Under the pieces are notes generated by a model. The model had not been told where the DNA came from. It saw nothing but the letters and a program-made list of their open reading frames with translations, and ran no database searches. Both the position numbers and the translations under genes were made by a program. 64,000 nt of DNA from CAYLPU01 sp964385635. GTDB taxonomy: Bacteria > Chloroflexota > Anaerolineae > B4-G1. The DNA lies in the NCBI GenBank assembly GCA_964385635.1, contig CAYLPU010000005.1, positions 25,404 to 89,403 on the forward strand, in the 5' to 3' direction. Below are positions 1 to 6,126 of this stretch, in pieces (positions within the stretch are counted from its first letter, which is position 1; every line of letters begins with the position of its first letter).

Positions 1-467
1 CGATGTTCCAAGAGCCACGGGGATGAAGTGATCAGTATATCTTGATGGAGGGCACGGTGTGCTTGAGCGGCGATAAGATCTTTACGCATAGCCTGTACGT
101 CTGGATGGTTTAGATCGGATTGTCCGATGATGCTTGCAGCATGGTATGACCACTGATGTGGGTAGTATATGCCTGTTTCTACAATTCTATTTTTGTGCTT
201 TACAATGACGGGGATGTAGTCTGCACTGCGATCAAAAGCACCGATCTCCAAATGTGGAAACATGCCGGGTTGAGTCTGCAGCGCTTCTATTTCAGGGAGA
301 TGAGATAACTGGCGCAGTGCTTCGATTGCCTCTGTATCCTCCGCAGATAGCCCGACCAGTGTTGAGGTATGGAACGTGATCCTAATTGGTTGTTCGTGCT
401 CGCCTCTGAGGAAAGGGCTAGGTAGTTCATCGATTACGGGTTCAGGCCAGTAAATGCGCTCTATCAT
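1..467 (-). CDS. Hypothetical protein, 3' end outside the window
   Basis: From the ATG at 465-467 the minus strand stays open to the window edge, giving at least 155 codons beginning MIERIYWPEP. I do not recognise the family. The visible part is soluble, without signal peptide or membrane segment, and has a mixed alpha/beta composition with segments such as HLEIGAFDRSADYIPVIV. It is more AT-rich than its neighbours, which hints at separate acquisition. The true length cannot be judged here. Confidence 0.55.
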   Translation of the reverse strand, partial: MIERIYWPEPVIDELPSPFLRGEHEQPIRITFHTSTLVGLSAEDTEAIEALRQLSHLPEIEALQTQPGMFPHLEIGAFDRSADYIPVIVKHKNRIVETGIYYPHQWSYHAASIIGQSDLNHPDVQAMRKDLIAAQAHRALHQDILITSSPWLLEH

Positions 468-697
468 AGCTAAATCTGATCTTGTTTCCGTAGACGGGTT
501 CTAGCGTTATACCTGATGCTGATGATTGTCCTACTTTACCTCCGTGAACATGTCTCTTTTCCCACCCGCTCGCCCCGACGAAACGGCGGTACGGCCCGGT
601 AGGATGTCTCTGTGGACTGCTAATGGCGCACGAGCCAGCGCGGCAGCCGTCCCCACTGTTCTCACGCCAGCCGCTGGTTACATTGTCAGCGGTAGTA

Positions 698-766
698 GTA
701 GGGCGGTTTTGCTAACCGCCACTCTCATCCTGTCGCCATGCGGGTCGGATAGCAAGTCCAACCTAC
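698..766. repeat. REP-like hairpin pair abutting the 3' end of the RAYT gene
   Basis: This stretch holds the hairpin GGCGGTTTTGCTAACCGCC and a slightly decayed inverse partner (gtcggatagcaagtccaac). It is a copy of the unit found in tandem at 1316-1865 on the other side of the transposase gene, and it ends 3 bp before the RAYT stop codon. Between 468 and 697 I see no gene and no other structure. Confidence 0.75.
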
Positions 767-768
767 CG

Positions 769-1308
769 TTATTCGCCGAATGCAGCGTCGTCGAGGTCAC
801 GCAAAATCTCCGGTTCCACGTGCCCCCAACCAATCTCGTAATAGCCTTTCTCGACCCAATATAGGTAGCTCGAGCAAGGCCAACCCTCGGGCTTCGTGAC
901 TAATCCGTGCTTGACCGCGTTCCAATGAATGTAATCGAAATGCCGATTCAGGTCTTCTTCGTCACGGATGACGTGATCCCAAAAGCGGTGTTGCCAAAGC
1001 CTCAAGGAGCCATTGATACCGTAGTGGTCCTTGTACTCAAATGTATAGCTGCGTTGTACTGATTGCAAGATGGAGGAGAAATTGGCTTCGCCGGTCGGTC
1101 GCATGAGCAGGTGGATGTGGTCCAGCAGGAAGATGTAAGCGAGGAGCTTGAAGGGTTTGAACTTGCGTACCGCTCGCATCTTGTCGAAGAACATGTCCAC
1201 GTGGCGTGGGTGATCCAGGTCGAACAGAACCCGCCGGTTCCTGGTCACGAGCGTGAGGAACATTATCGCATTCGGCACATAGAATCGTCGCACATTGCTC
1301 ACTGTCAT
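769..1308 (-). CDS. REP-associated tyrosine transposase (RAYT, Y1_Tnp family)
   Basis: At 179 aa this has the normal length of the single-strand HUH/Y1 transposases related to IS200/IS605 TnpA. The metal-binding HUH signature is H64-I-H66 in LLDHIHLLMRP. The family signature YIHWNAVKHGLV at about 126-137 carries the likely nucleophile Tyr126. RAYTs are domesticated transposases that mobilise or maintain REP hairpins rather than their own gene. Here hairpin repeats touch both ends of the gene: 698-766 beyond the stop and 1316-1865 beyond the start. The reading frame is intact with all key residues, so it may be active. Confidence 0.9.
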   Translation of the reverse strand: MTVSNVRRFYVPNAIMFLTLVTRNRRVLFDLDHPRHVDMFFDKMRAVRKFKPFKLLAYIFLLDHIHLLMRPTGEANFSSILQSVQRSYTFEYKDHYGINGSLRLWQHRFWDHVIRDEEDLNRHFDYIHWNAVKHGLVTKPEGWPCSSYLYWVEKGYYEIGWGHVEPEILRDLDDAAFGE

Positions 1309-1315
1309 CCTCCAT

Positions 1316-1865
1316 CAGGACGGTCTTGCTGTAACCGCCATAGTCGGATGACAAATCCGGCTACATAGGGCGGTTTTGCTAACCGCCACTCTCGTCCTAT
1401 CGCCATGCGGGTCGGATAGCAAATCCGACCTACATCGGACGGTCTTGCTNNNNNNNNNNNNNNNNNNNNNNNNNNNNNNNNNNNNNNNNNNNNNNNNNNN
1501 NNNNNNNNNNNNNNNNNNNNNNNNNNNNNNNNNNNNNNNNNNNNNNNNNTAACCGCCACTCTCATCCTATCGCCATGCGGGTCGGATAGCAAATCCGACC
1601 TACATCGGACGGTCTTGCTGTAACCGCCATAGTCGGATGACGAATTCGGCTACGTAGGGCGGTTTTGCTAACCGCCACTCTCATCCTATCGCCATGCGGG
1701 TCGGATAGCAAATCCGACCTACACCAGTCGGATAGCAAATCCGACCTACATCGGACGGTCTTGCTGTAACCGCCATAGTCGGATGACGAATTCGGCTACG
1801 TAGGGCGGTTTTGCTAACCGCCACTCTCATCCTATCGCCATGCGGGTCCGGATAGCAAATCCGAC
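1316..1865. repeat. Tandem REP/BIME-like array, about 119-bp units
   Basis: Units of about 119 bp begin near 1317, 1436, 1606 and 1752 with GGACGGTCTTGCT. Each contains several stem-loops. Two share a TTTGCTA core inside different perfect stems: GGCGGT-TTTGCTA-ACCGCC, and on the other strand GTCGGA-TTTGCTA-TCCGAC. A partial extra half-unit is inserted at about 1724-1750. The array starts 8 bp from the RAYT start codon and runs into the stop codon of the next gene, supplying its TAG. An assembly gap lies inside it, so the copy number is unknown. Confidence 0.85.
1450..1549. other. Assembly gap (100 N)
   Basis: Exactly 100 undetermined bases sit inside the tandem repeat array. A collapsed repeat is the simplest explanation, and 100 may be only a conventional gap size. 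Confidence 0.99.
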
Positions 1866-2378
1866 CTACATCAGCCGCTGATTGCAGTGCTGCCGGTAGC
1901 CGCAGGCCCGGCAGCGACGTGGTTCGTTGTGGCTGCGGGGTGCGTCCTCGGCTGCCAGGTCGGCTCGCATACAGTCCAGCGTCTCCAGCAACTCATCTTC
2001 CAGTTCGGGCGTGTAGTCCATCTCGAAGGCATGGTCGGCGTATTTGATGATACCGTAGGGAGGCCGCCGCCCGTAACATTCCTCGACCAGCAGGCAATAG
2101 GCCGCCAGTTGGAGGACGTGTGAGGAGTAGGGTCGGGCTGGGGCGCGGCTTGATTTGACTTCGACGGGGATGACCTCGCCCCCATCAGCCACCAGGTAGT
2201 CGGGCTTGCCGGTGAGGCGGAGTGCGTGTGAGAAGAGCGGGCGCTCCAACCGGCCCCATCCACCCGTGTCGGCGTAGACCACGCGTCCCTGTGGCAGCCC
2301 GCTGTGGGCTCGCCCACGCCGTGCCAACCAGAGTAGCAACAGCCCCAACGCCAGCAGAACGAAGGACCACGCTGCCAT
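1866..2378 (-). CDS. Cas4-like PD-(D/E)XK nuclease, C-terminal half with membrane anchor
   Basis: Starting at the ATG that overlaps the upstream stop (TAATG), this is about 170 aa. Residues about 3-21 form one membrane helix. The RecB/Cas4-type nuclease core follows: Asp in GKPDYLV, Glu and Lys in VIPVEVKSS, and the QLAAYCLLVEE helix. The C-terminus CRACGYRQHC supplies three cysteines of a Cas4-style iron-sulphur cluster. The fourth cysteine and the N-terminal motif are in the adjoining upstream gene, so this is half of a Cas4-like nuclease. The family acts on DNA ends; the substrate here is unknown. A TTG at 2396 is an alternative start. The stop codon comes from the neighbouring repeat array. 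Confidence 0.75.
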   Translation of the reverse strand: MAAWSFVLLALGLLLLWLARRGRAHSGLPQGRVVYADTGGWGRLERPLFSHALRLTGKPDYLVADGGEVIPVEVKSSRAPARPYSSHVLQLAAYCLLVEECYGRRPPYGIIKYADHAFEMDYTPELEDELLETLDCMRADLAAEDAPRSHNEPRRCRACGYRQHCNQRLM

Positions 2379-2638
2379 TACCGTCCAACCAACCAACTAA
2401 CCAACCACGCAACTCCGACTACCGCCGCCAGCAACAGCACGGCATACGCTAGACGGCTCAAGCGGATCGAGGTTCTCACTCCGCGCCCGTGGCGCAGGTG
2501 GGTGGCTTCACCCGCCGCCATCTCACGTTTGTGGGCCGAGGGCAACCCCTGGACGCTCCCCAGCCACCAGGCGCGGGCGCAGTATATGTACCGCCCGATC
2601 TCGCTGGCGCGAATATCCCGGTCGCTCCTTTCACCCAT
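2378..2638 (-). CDS. Cas4-like nuclease, N-terminal half with C-terminal membrane helix
   Basis: This small protein (about 86 aa) begins MGERSDRDIRASEIG and contains YIYCARAWWLG, the N-terminal cysteine motif that opens Cas4/Dna2-type nucleases, followed by a His-rich stretch (THLRHGRG). It ends in a hydrophobic helix (RLAYAVLLLAAVVGVAWL). The start ATG overlaps the translin stop by 8 bases. Its own stop TAA shares a base with the next gene's ATG, so translation is probably coupled. The end lies in a GGTT-type short tandem repeat (2384-2404), so slippage could fuse or split the two frames. It is either a genuine two-subunit enzyme or a broken single gene. Confidence 0.65.
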   Translation of the reverse strand: MGERSDRDIRASEIGRYIYCARAWWLGSVQGLPSAHKREMAAGEATHLRHGRGVRTSIRLSRLAYAVLLLAAVVGVAWLVSWLVGR

Positions 2639-3320
2639 CCTCAACCTCATCCTCAGCCTCAGCCTTAACCTTAACCTTAGCCTCAAAATCGCGCAGGGCG
2701 CGGACCAGGCGATCCTGGCGCAGGCTGTTGGTCAGGTCGCCCCGCGTGCGCTCCAGCACGCCGCGCAGTTGGTCCACGCGGCGGCGCAACCCGCCGGTGA
2801 TGGCGTCGGGGAAGTCGAATGTGACCAGTAGGTCGTAGACCTCATCCATCGCTTCCAGCAAACGCTCGGCTTCAGCGGTGTTGCCGCGCCGCAGTTCGTC
2901 CAGGCAGCGGCGGCGCATCTCGCTGGCTGCCTCGCACAGTCCGTTCAGATAGGCCGGATAGGACACACCTATCGCTTTCGGTTCTGGAACAGGGGTGGAA
3001 CTGGCCAGCGCCAAAGTGGCGTGCGCTTCGACCAGTTCTTTCAGCGCGTCCTGGGTGTAGCCTGCATACAGCAGGTCGGGGTAGAGCACGAGGGATTCCA
3101 TGGTCCCGTGTGCGACCGCATCGGCCTGGGCCAGCAGTTCGCGGGCCGTGTCCCACTCGTCACGGTGGCTAGCGCGGATGGCGGTCGCGCACAGCCGGAT
3201 CAACTCGCGGGAACGGCGCAGCGCTTCGTCGCGGGCACCGTTGCGGGCCTCAAAATCGGCCCGGATGTACTCCGATATCGTCTCCAGTTGGCTCACAATG
3301 CACTCCAGTGAAAGGCTCAC
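2631..3320 (-). CDS. Translin family protein
   Basis: This is a 229-aa all-helical protein. The translin signature is clear: LLYAGYTQDALKELVEAHA at about 104-122, then DFPDAITGGLRRRVDQLRG and LERTRGDLT near 175-205. Translins bind single-stranded DNA and RNA as octamers, and with partner subunits they process RNA. The C-terminal tail is a low-complexity KVKVKAEAEDEVEDG encoded by a short hexameric repeat, which also carries the overlap into the Cas4-like gene. The GTG start overlaps the stop of the upstream DUF3467 gene (GTGA), so these genes form one operon. The role in bacteria is little known. Confidence 0.8.
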   Translation of the reverse strand: MSLSLECIVSQLETISEYIRADFEARNGARDEALRRSRELIRLCATAIRASHRDEWDTARELLAQADAVAHGTMESLVLYPDLLYAGYTQDALKELVEAHATLALASSTPVPEPKAIGVSYPAYLNGLCEAASEMRRRCLDELRRGNTAEAERLLEAMDEVYDLLVTFDFPDAITGGLRRRVDQLRGVLERTRGDLTNSLRQDRLVRALRDFEAKVKVKAEAEDEVEDG

Positions 3321-3646
3321 GCTGTCGGAGGGTGCGGCGACCTGGCGGTACCGAAGAACTGTTGTGCCAGTTCGTCGCCCTCAGCGGGCAGTTTGACCTC
3401 GCCGAACTGTGCCTCATATTTCTCCAGGTTGTCGTTGAGTGCCCGCAGCAAGAGTTTGGCGTGCAGTGGGGTGGTGATGATACGCGCGTGCACCTTGGCC
3501 TTGGGGGTGTTGGGCAGCACGCGGGCGAAGTCGATGATGATCTCGGAAGCGGAGTGGGTGATCAGGGCAAAGTTGGCGTAGATGGCGTCCAGGTCGGGCG
3601 GAACTTCGATGTTGATCTGCATCTGGCGGCGTCGTCGAGTTTTCAT
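3317..3646 (-). CDS. DUF3467 family protein
   Basis: This 109-aa protein starts at the ATG preceded by a perfect AAGGAGGTG ribosome site. The core matches the small DUF3467 family by eye: INIEVPPDLDAIYANFALI, SEIIIDFARVLP, and KVHARIITTPLHAKLLLRALNDNLEKYE. The function is unknown. It stands first in a tightly overlapping set with translin and the Cas4-like pair, which suggests a nucleic-acid-related role. A longer upstream frame exists but lacks a good ribosome site, and it runs through an inverted repeat. Confidence 0.7.
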   Translation of the reverse strand: MKTRRRRQMQINIEVPPDLDAIYANFALITHSASEIIIDFARVLPNTPKAKVHARIITTPLHAKLLLRALNDNLEKYEAQFGEVKLPAEGDELAQQFFGTARSPHPPTA

Positions 3647-3677
3647 CGCGGGCACCTCCTTATGATGACGCGGTGGT

Positions 3678-3732
3678 AACGCGGATTCCAGGATACCAAC
3701 GGACCATCCATCCTCGTCCTGGAATCCGCGTT
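3678..3732. repeat. Perfect 16-bp inverted repeat between ssb and the DUF3467 gene
   Basis: Arms AACGCGGATTCCAGGA (3678-3693) and its exact complement (3717-3732) surround a 23-nt loop. It could act as an attenuator between ssb and the downstream genes, or be a mobile hairpin. A related half, TCCTGGAATCCGTGTTCTG, occurs at 17361-17379 between livF and livG, which favours a dispersed repeat. Confidence 0.7.
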
Positions 3733-3840
3733 CTGGACCGGGAGGCCATGCCGCTGGCGTGGCCTGATCATGTGCCTGGCTCATCATCGTGCCGGGGCCA
3801 GGGGTTGGAGCACGCGGCAGCAGTGAAGCCAGGGACTGGC

Positions 3841-4263
3841 CTAGAAGGGAATCTCCTCCTCTGGTTCGGCAGGAGGCTCCTCGGGTGCACCGGGCACCTC
3901 AGCCGGGGGCGCTTCCCCTCGCCCGCCCAGGAATTTGACTGTAAACGCCGTTATCTCATACTGGGCACGGGTCACCCCGTCGTTTCCCGTCCAGATGCGC
4001 GGGCCGCCGGTGGCAGGATCGGGTTTCAGTTGGCCTTCAATAAAAACTTGCCGTCCCTTCTGGAGATACTCGTTGCAGGTCTCGGCCAGCCGCCGCCAGG
4101 CGCTGACGCGGAACCAGATCGTCTCCTCGCCCTGGCTGCCGTCGGGATTGTTCCAGCGCCGGTTGGTCGCGACCGAGAAATTGGTGACCGGGGTGCCGTC
4201 CTGAGTGTAGCGCATCTCCGGGTCCTGACCGAGATTTCCAATGATGATGATCTTTTGGTACAT
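3841..4263 (-). CDS. ssb: Single-stranded DNA-binding protein
   Basis: This is a 140-aa bacterial SSB. The OB-fold spans about 1-106, starting MYQKIIIIGNLGQDPEMRYT and including ETIWFRVSAWRRLAE and KGRQVFIEGQL. A proline/glutamate-rich linker leads to the acidic tip EEEIPF, the docking site for replication and repair partners. The tip is complete, so the protein should be functional. The GGGAGGT ribosome site lies just upstream of the ATG. It precedes the DUF3467-translin-Cas4-like genes on the same strand. Confidence 0.95.
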   Translation of the reverse strand: MYQKIIIIGNLGQDPEMRYTQDGTPVTNFSVATNRRWNNPDGSQGEETIWFRVSAWRRLAETCNEYLQKGRQVFIEGQLKPDPATGGPRIWTGNDGVTRAQYEITAFTVKFLGGRGEAPPAEVPGAPEEPPAEPEEEIPF

Positions 4264-4341
4264 GATTACCTCCCTTGTGAATGGTTAGCGATTAAGCGCA
4301 CTGTTATCTTACCTCAAAAACCCCACAAAGTCAAAAAGCCA

Positions 4342-4366
4342 AGCCCCTGCCCATCGGGCAGGGGCT
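4342..4366 (-). terminator. Rho-independent terminator of gdhA
   Basis: On the minus strand an 11-bp perfect stem (AGCCCCTGCCC and complement) with a 3-nt loop is followed by TGGCTTTTT. It lies between the gdhA stop and the ssb start, so it ends the gdhA transcript and separates it from ssb. Confidence 0.85.
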
Positions 4367-4388
4367 CAGGTGTACGCGTTGGACAGGG

Positions 4389-5675
4389 CTACACCCAGCC
4401 GCGCAGTTTGCAGACCTCGGCTACGCGGGCTATGGCCACGATGTAGGCGCCCATGCGGTTGTTGACTCCGTGCTTCTGCGCCGCGCTGTGCACGGCGTAG
4501 AAGGCGGCGGTCATCTTCTTGTCCAGCCGCTCGTGGACGGTCTTCTCGTCCCAGTAGTAGCCGTAGGCGTTCTGAACCTGTTCGAAGTAGGAGACGGTCA
4601 CGCCACCGGCATTGCACAGGAAGTCGGGGATCACGTACACGCCGCGCTCGTCGAGCACTTTGTCTGCCTCCGGGGTGGTGGGGCCGTTTGCCGCCTCGGC
4701 CAAGACCTTGACCTGGGAGGAGATCCGCTCGACTGTCTGGCCAGTGATGACGTTCTCGATAGCGGCTGGGATGAGGACGTCCGCTTCCCACGCCAGCCAA
4801 GCATCGCCATCCTTCACCTCGTACCCGGCCTCGATCGCCGCCTCCTTATCAACAGTTCCGTAGGCATCGGAGATGGTCTGGAGGAAATGAGGGTCTATCC
4901 CTCCCTCTTTTGTGTATGTATAAGCGGTGCGGTACTTGTGATCCCAGCAGCAGACACACATAACCTTGCCACCCAGCATTTCGATGTAGTTGATGGCAGC
5001 GGACTGGGCCACATTACCGAAACCCTGGATTGAGGCGGTCGTTGTTTTGGAATCAATGCCCATGCACTTGAGAGCCTCGCGGATGGTCACGATGGTTCCA
5101 ACGCCAGTAGCGGGACCTCTGCCCGCCGACCCGCCCAAGGACAAGGGCTTACCGGTGATCACCCCGGGAGCGTGATGCCCTACAATCGTTTCGTACTCAT
5201 CCAGCATCCAGGACATGATCTGGGCGTTGGTGGCGACGTCCGGCGCGGGGATGTCTATATCATCACCCAGGATGCAGCCGACCTGGCGGATGTAGGCGCG
5301 GCTCAGTCGCTCCAACTCCCGCTTCGACATCTCGTTGGGATTGCAGATGATGCCGCCTTTCCCACCGCCCAGCGGGATGTCAGCCACAGCACATTTCCAG
5401 GTCATCCAAGCAGCCAGGGCGCGGACTGTGTCTATGGTTTCGCTGGGATGGTAGCGAATGCCTCCCTTCATTGGCCCACGGGCGCCGTTGTATTGAACGC
5501 GGAAACCATGGAAAATCTTGGTGGTGCCGTCGTCCATCTGTACTGGGAGCGTGACGCGCAGTTCGCGCATCGGCCAACGCAACAACTCGTGCGTCGCCGG
5601 ATCCAGGCCCATAATCTTAGCCGCCTGATCCAACTGCTGCTGTGCGATGGCAAAGGGGTTCAGTTCTTCTGGCAT
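4389..5675 (-). CDS. gdhA: Glutamate dehydrogenase
   Basis: At 428 aa this matches the hexameric bacterial/archaeal glutamate dehydrogenases, which interconvert glutamate and 2-oxoglutarate plus ammonia with NAD(P)H. Substrate-binding GPMKGGIRYH is at 67-76, the catalytic lysine is K106 in GGGKGGI, and the Rossmann loop GFGNVA is at 218-223. A GGAGGA ribosome site precedes the ATG. The leader carries a second SD-like AAAGGAGGTGCA at about 130 nt upstream. Nearby amino-acid transporters suggest a catabolic role. Coenzyme preference cannot be told from this reading. Confidence 0.95.
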   Translation of the reverse strand: MPEELNPFAIAQQQLDQAAKIMGLDPATHELLRWPMRELRVTLPVQMDDGTTKIFHGFRVQYNGARGPMKGGIRYHPSETIDTVRALAAWMTWKCAVADIPLGGGKGGIICNPNEMSKRELERLSRAYIRQVGCILGDDIDIPAPDVATNAQIMSWMLDEYETIVGHHAPGVITGKPLSLGGSAGRGPATGVGTIVTIREALKCMGIDSKTTTASIQGFGNVAQSAAINYIEMLGGKVMCVCCWDHKYRTAYTYTKEGGIDPHFLQTISDAYGTVDKEAAIEAGYEVKDGDAWLAWEADVLIPAAIENVITGQTVERISSQVKVLAEAANGPTTPEADKVLDERGVYVIPDFLCNAGGVTVSYFEQVQNAYGYYWDEKTVHERLDKKMTAAFYAVHSAAQKHGVNNRMGAYIVAIARVAEVCKLRGWV

Positions 5676-5802
5676 ATTTGTTCCTCCATATTCAAGTTAT
5701 GTGAGTAGTTCCACAGATGGGTACAGGCTTCGGTGTTGGTCGTCGGCCTGCACTGGTGCGCCGGTAACTCTTTCGGTCATCGTTGTTCACAGTTTACCTT
5801 GC

Positions 5803-5814
5803 TGCACCTCCTTT
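5803..5814 (-). promoter_or_regulatory. Leader element AAAGGAGGTGCA of gdhA
   Basis: A perfect anti-SD complement lies about 130 nt upstream of the gdhA start, in addition to the normal ribosome site. Similar elements precede aapJ and livK. Upstream to 6126 (divergent region, about 450 bp without a gene) I see a possible TATACT -10 for gdhA near 5830 but no convincing -35 and no other structure. Confidence 0.35.
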
Positions 5815-6126
5815 ACCTTGTGCTTGATTCAAGTATAAGCCGCTCATCCTGAGCGCGCCAGTGACACACGGCACGTTTTGGCTATGACAATCTTCGGGGC
5901 TGGTGCCGGACTAACCGTTTACCTGGGGGCTAACAGTCTCCGACCACACACTGCACTGCCAGAGATAAATACTCTGTACCTTCTATTTTACTAAGAGAGT
6001 GTGGTTTGTCAAATCTGCATCTCCTCATTTGTCGTTTTCCTATGGCGTCACATTTGCTCTGTAGCCGGTTTAGTGGTAATCTGTAAAGGGGTTGAGCAAC
6101 GGGATAGCGCGATCTGGGAGGCGATT

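Noticed and set aside
1305..1870. Tandem repeats as a possible CRISPR array
   Set aside because: Units of about 119 bp repeat whole, with no unique spacers, and are built of hairpins next to a RAYT. The Cas4-like gene nearby has no cas1, cas2 or effector beside it.
5676..6126. Riboswitch or T-box in the gdhA leader
   Set aside because: No conserved aptamer core, specifier loop or terminator/antiterminator pair was recognisable; only the SD-like element is shared with other leaders.
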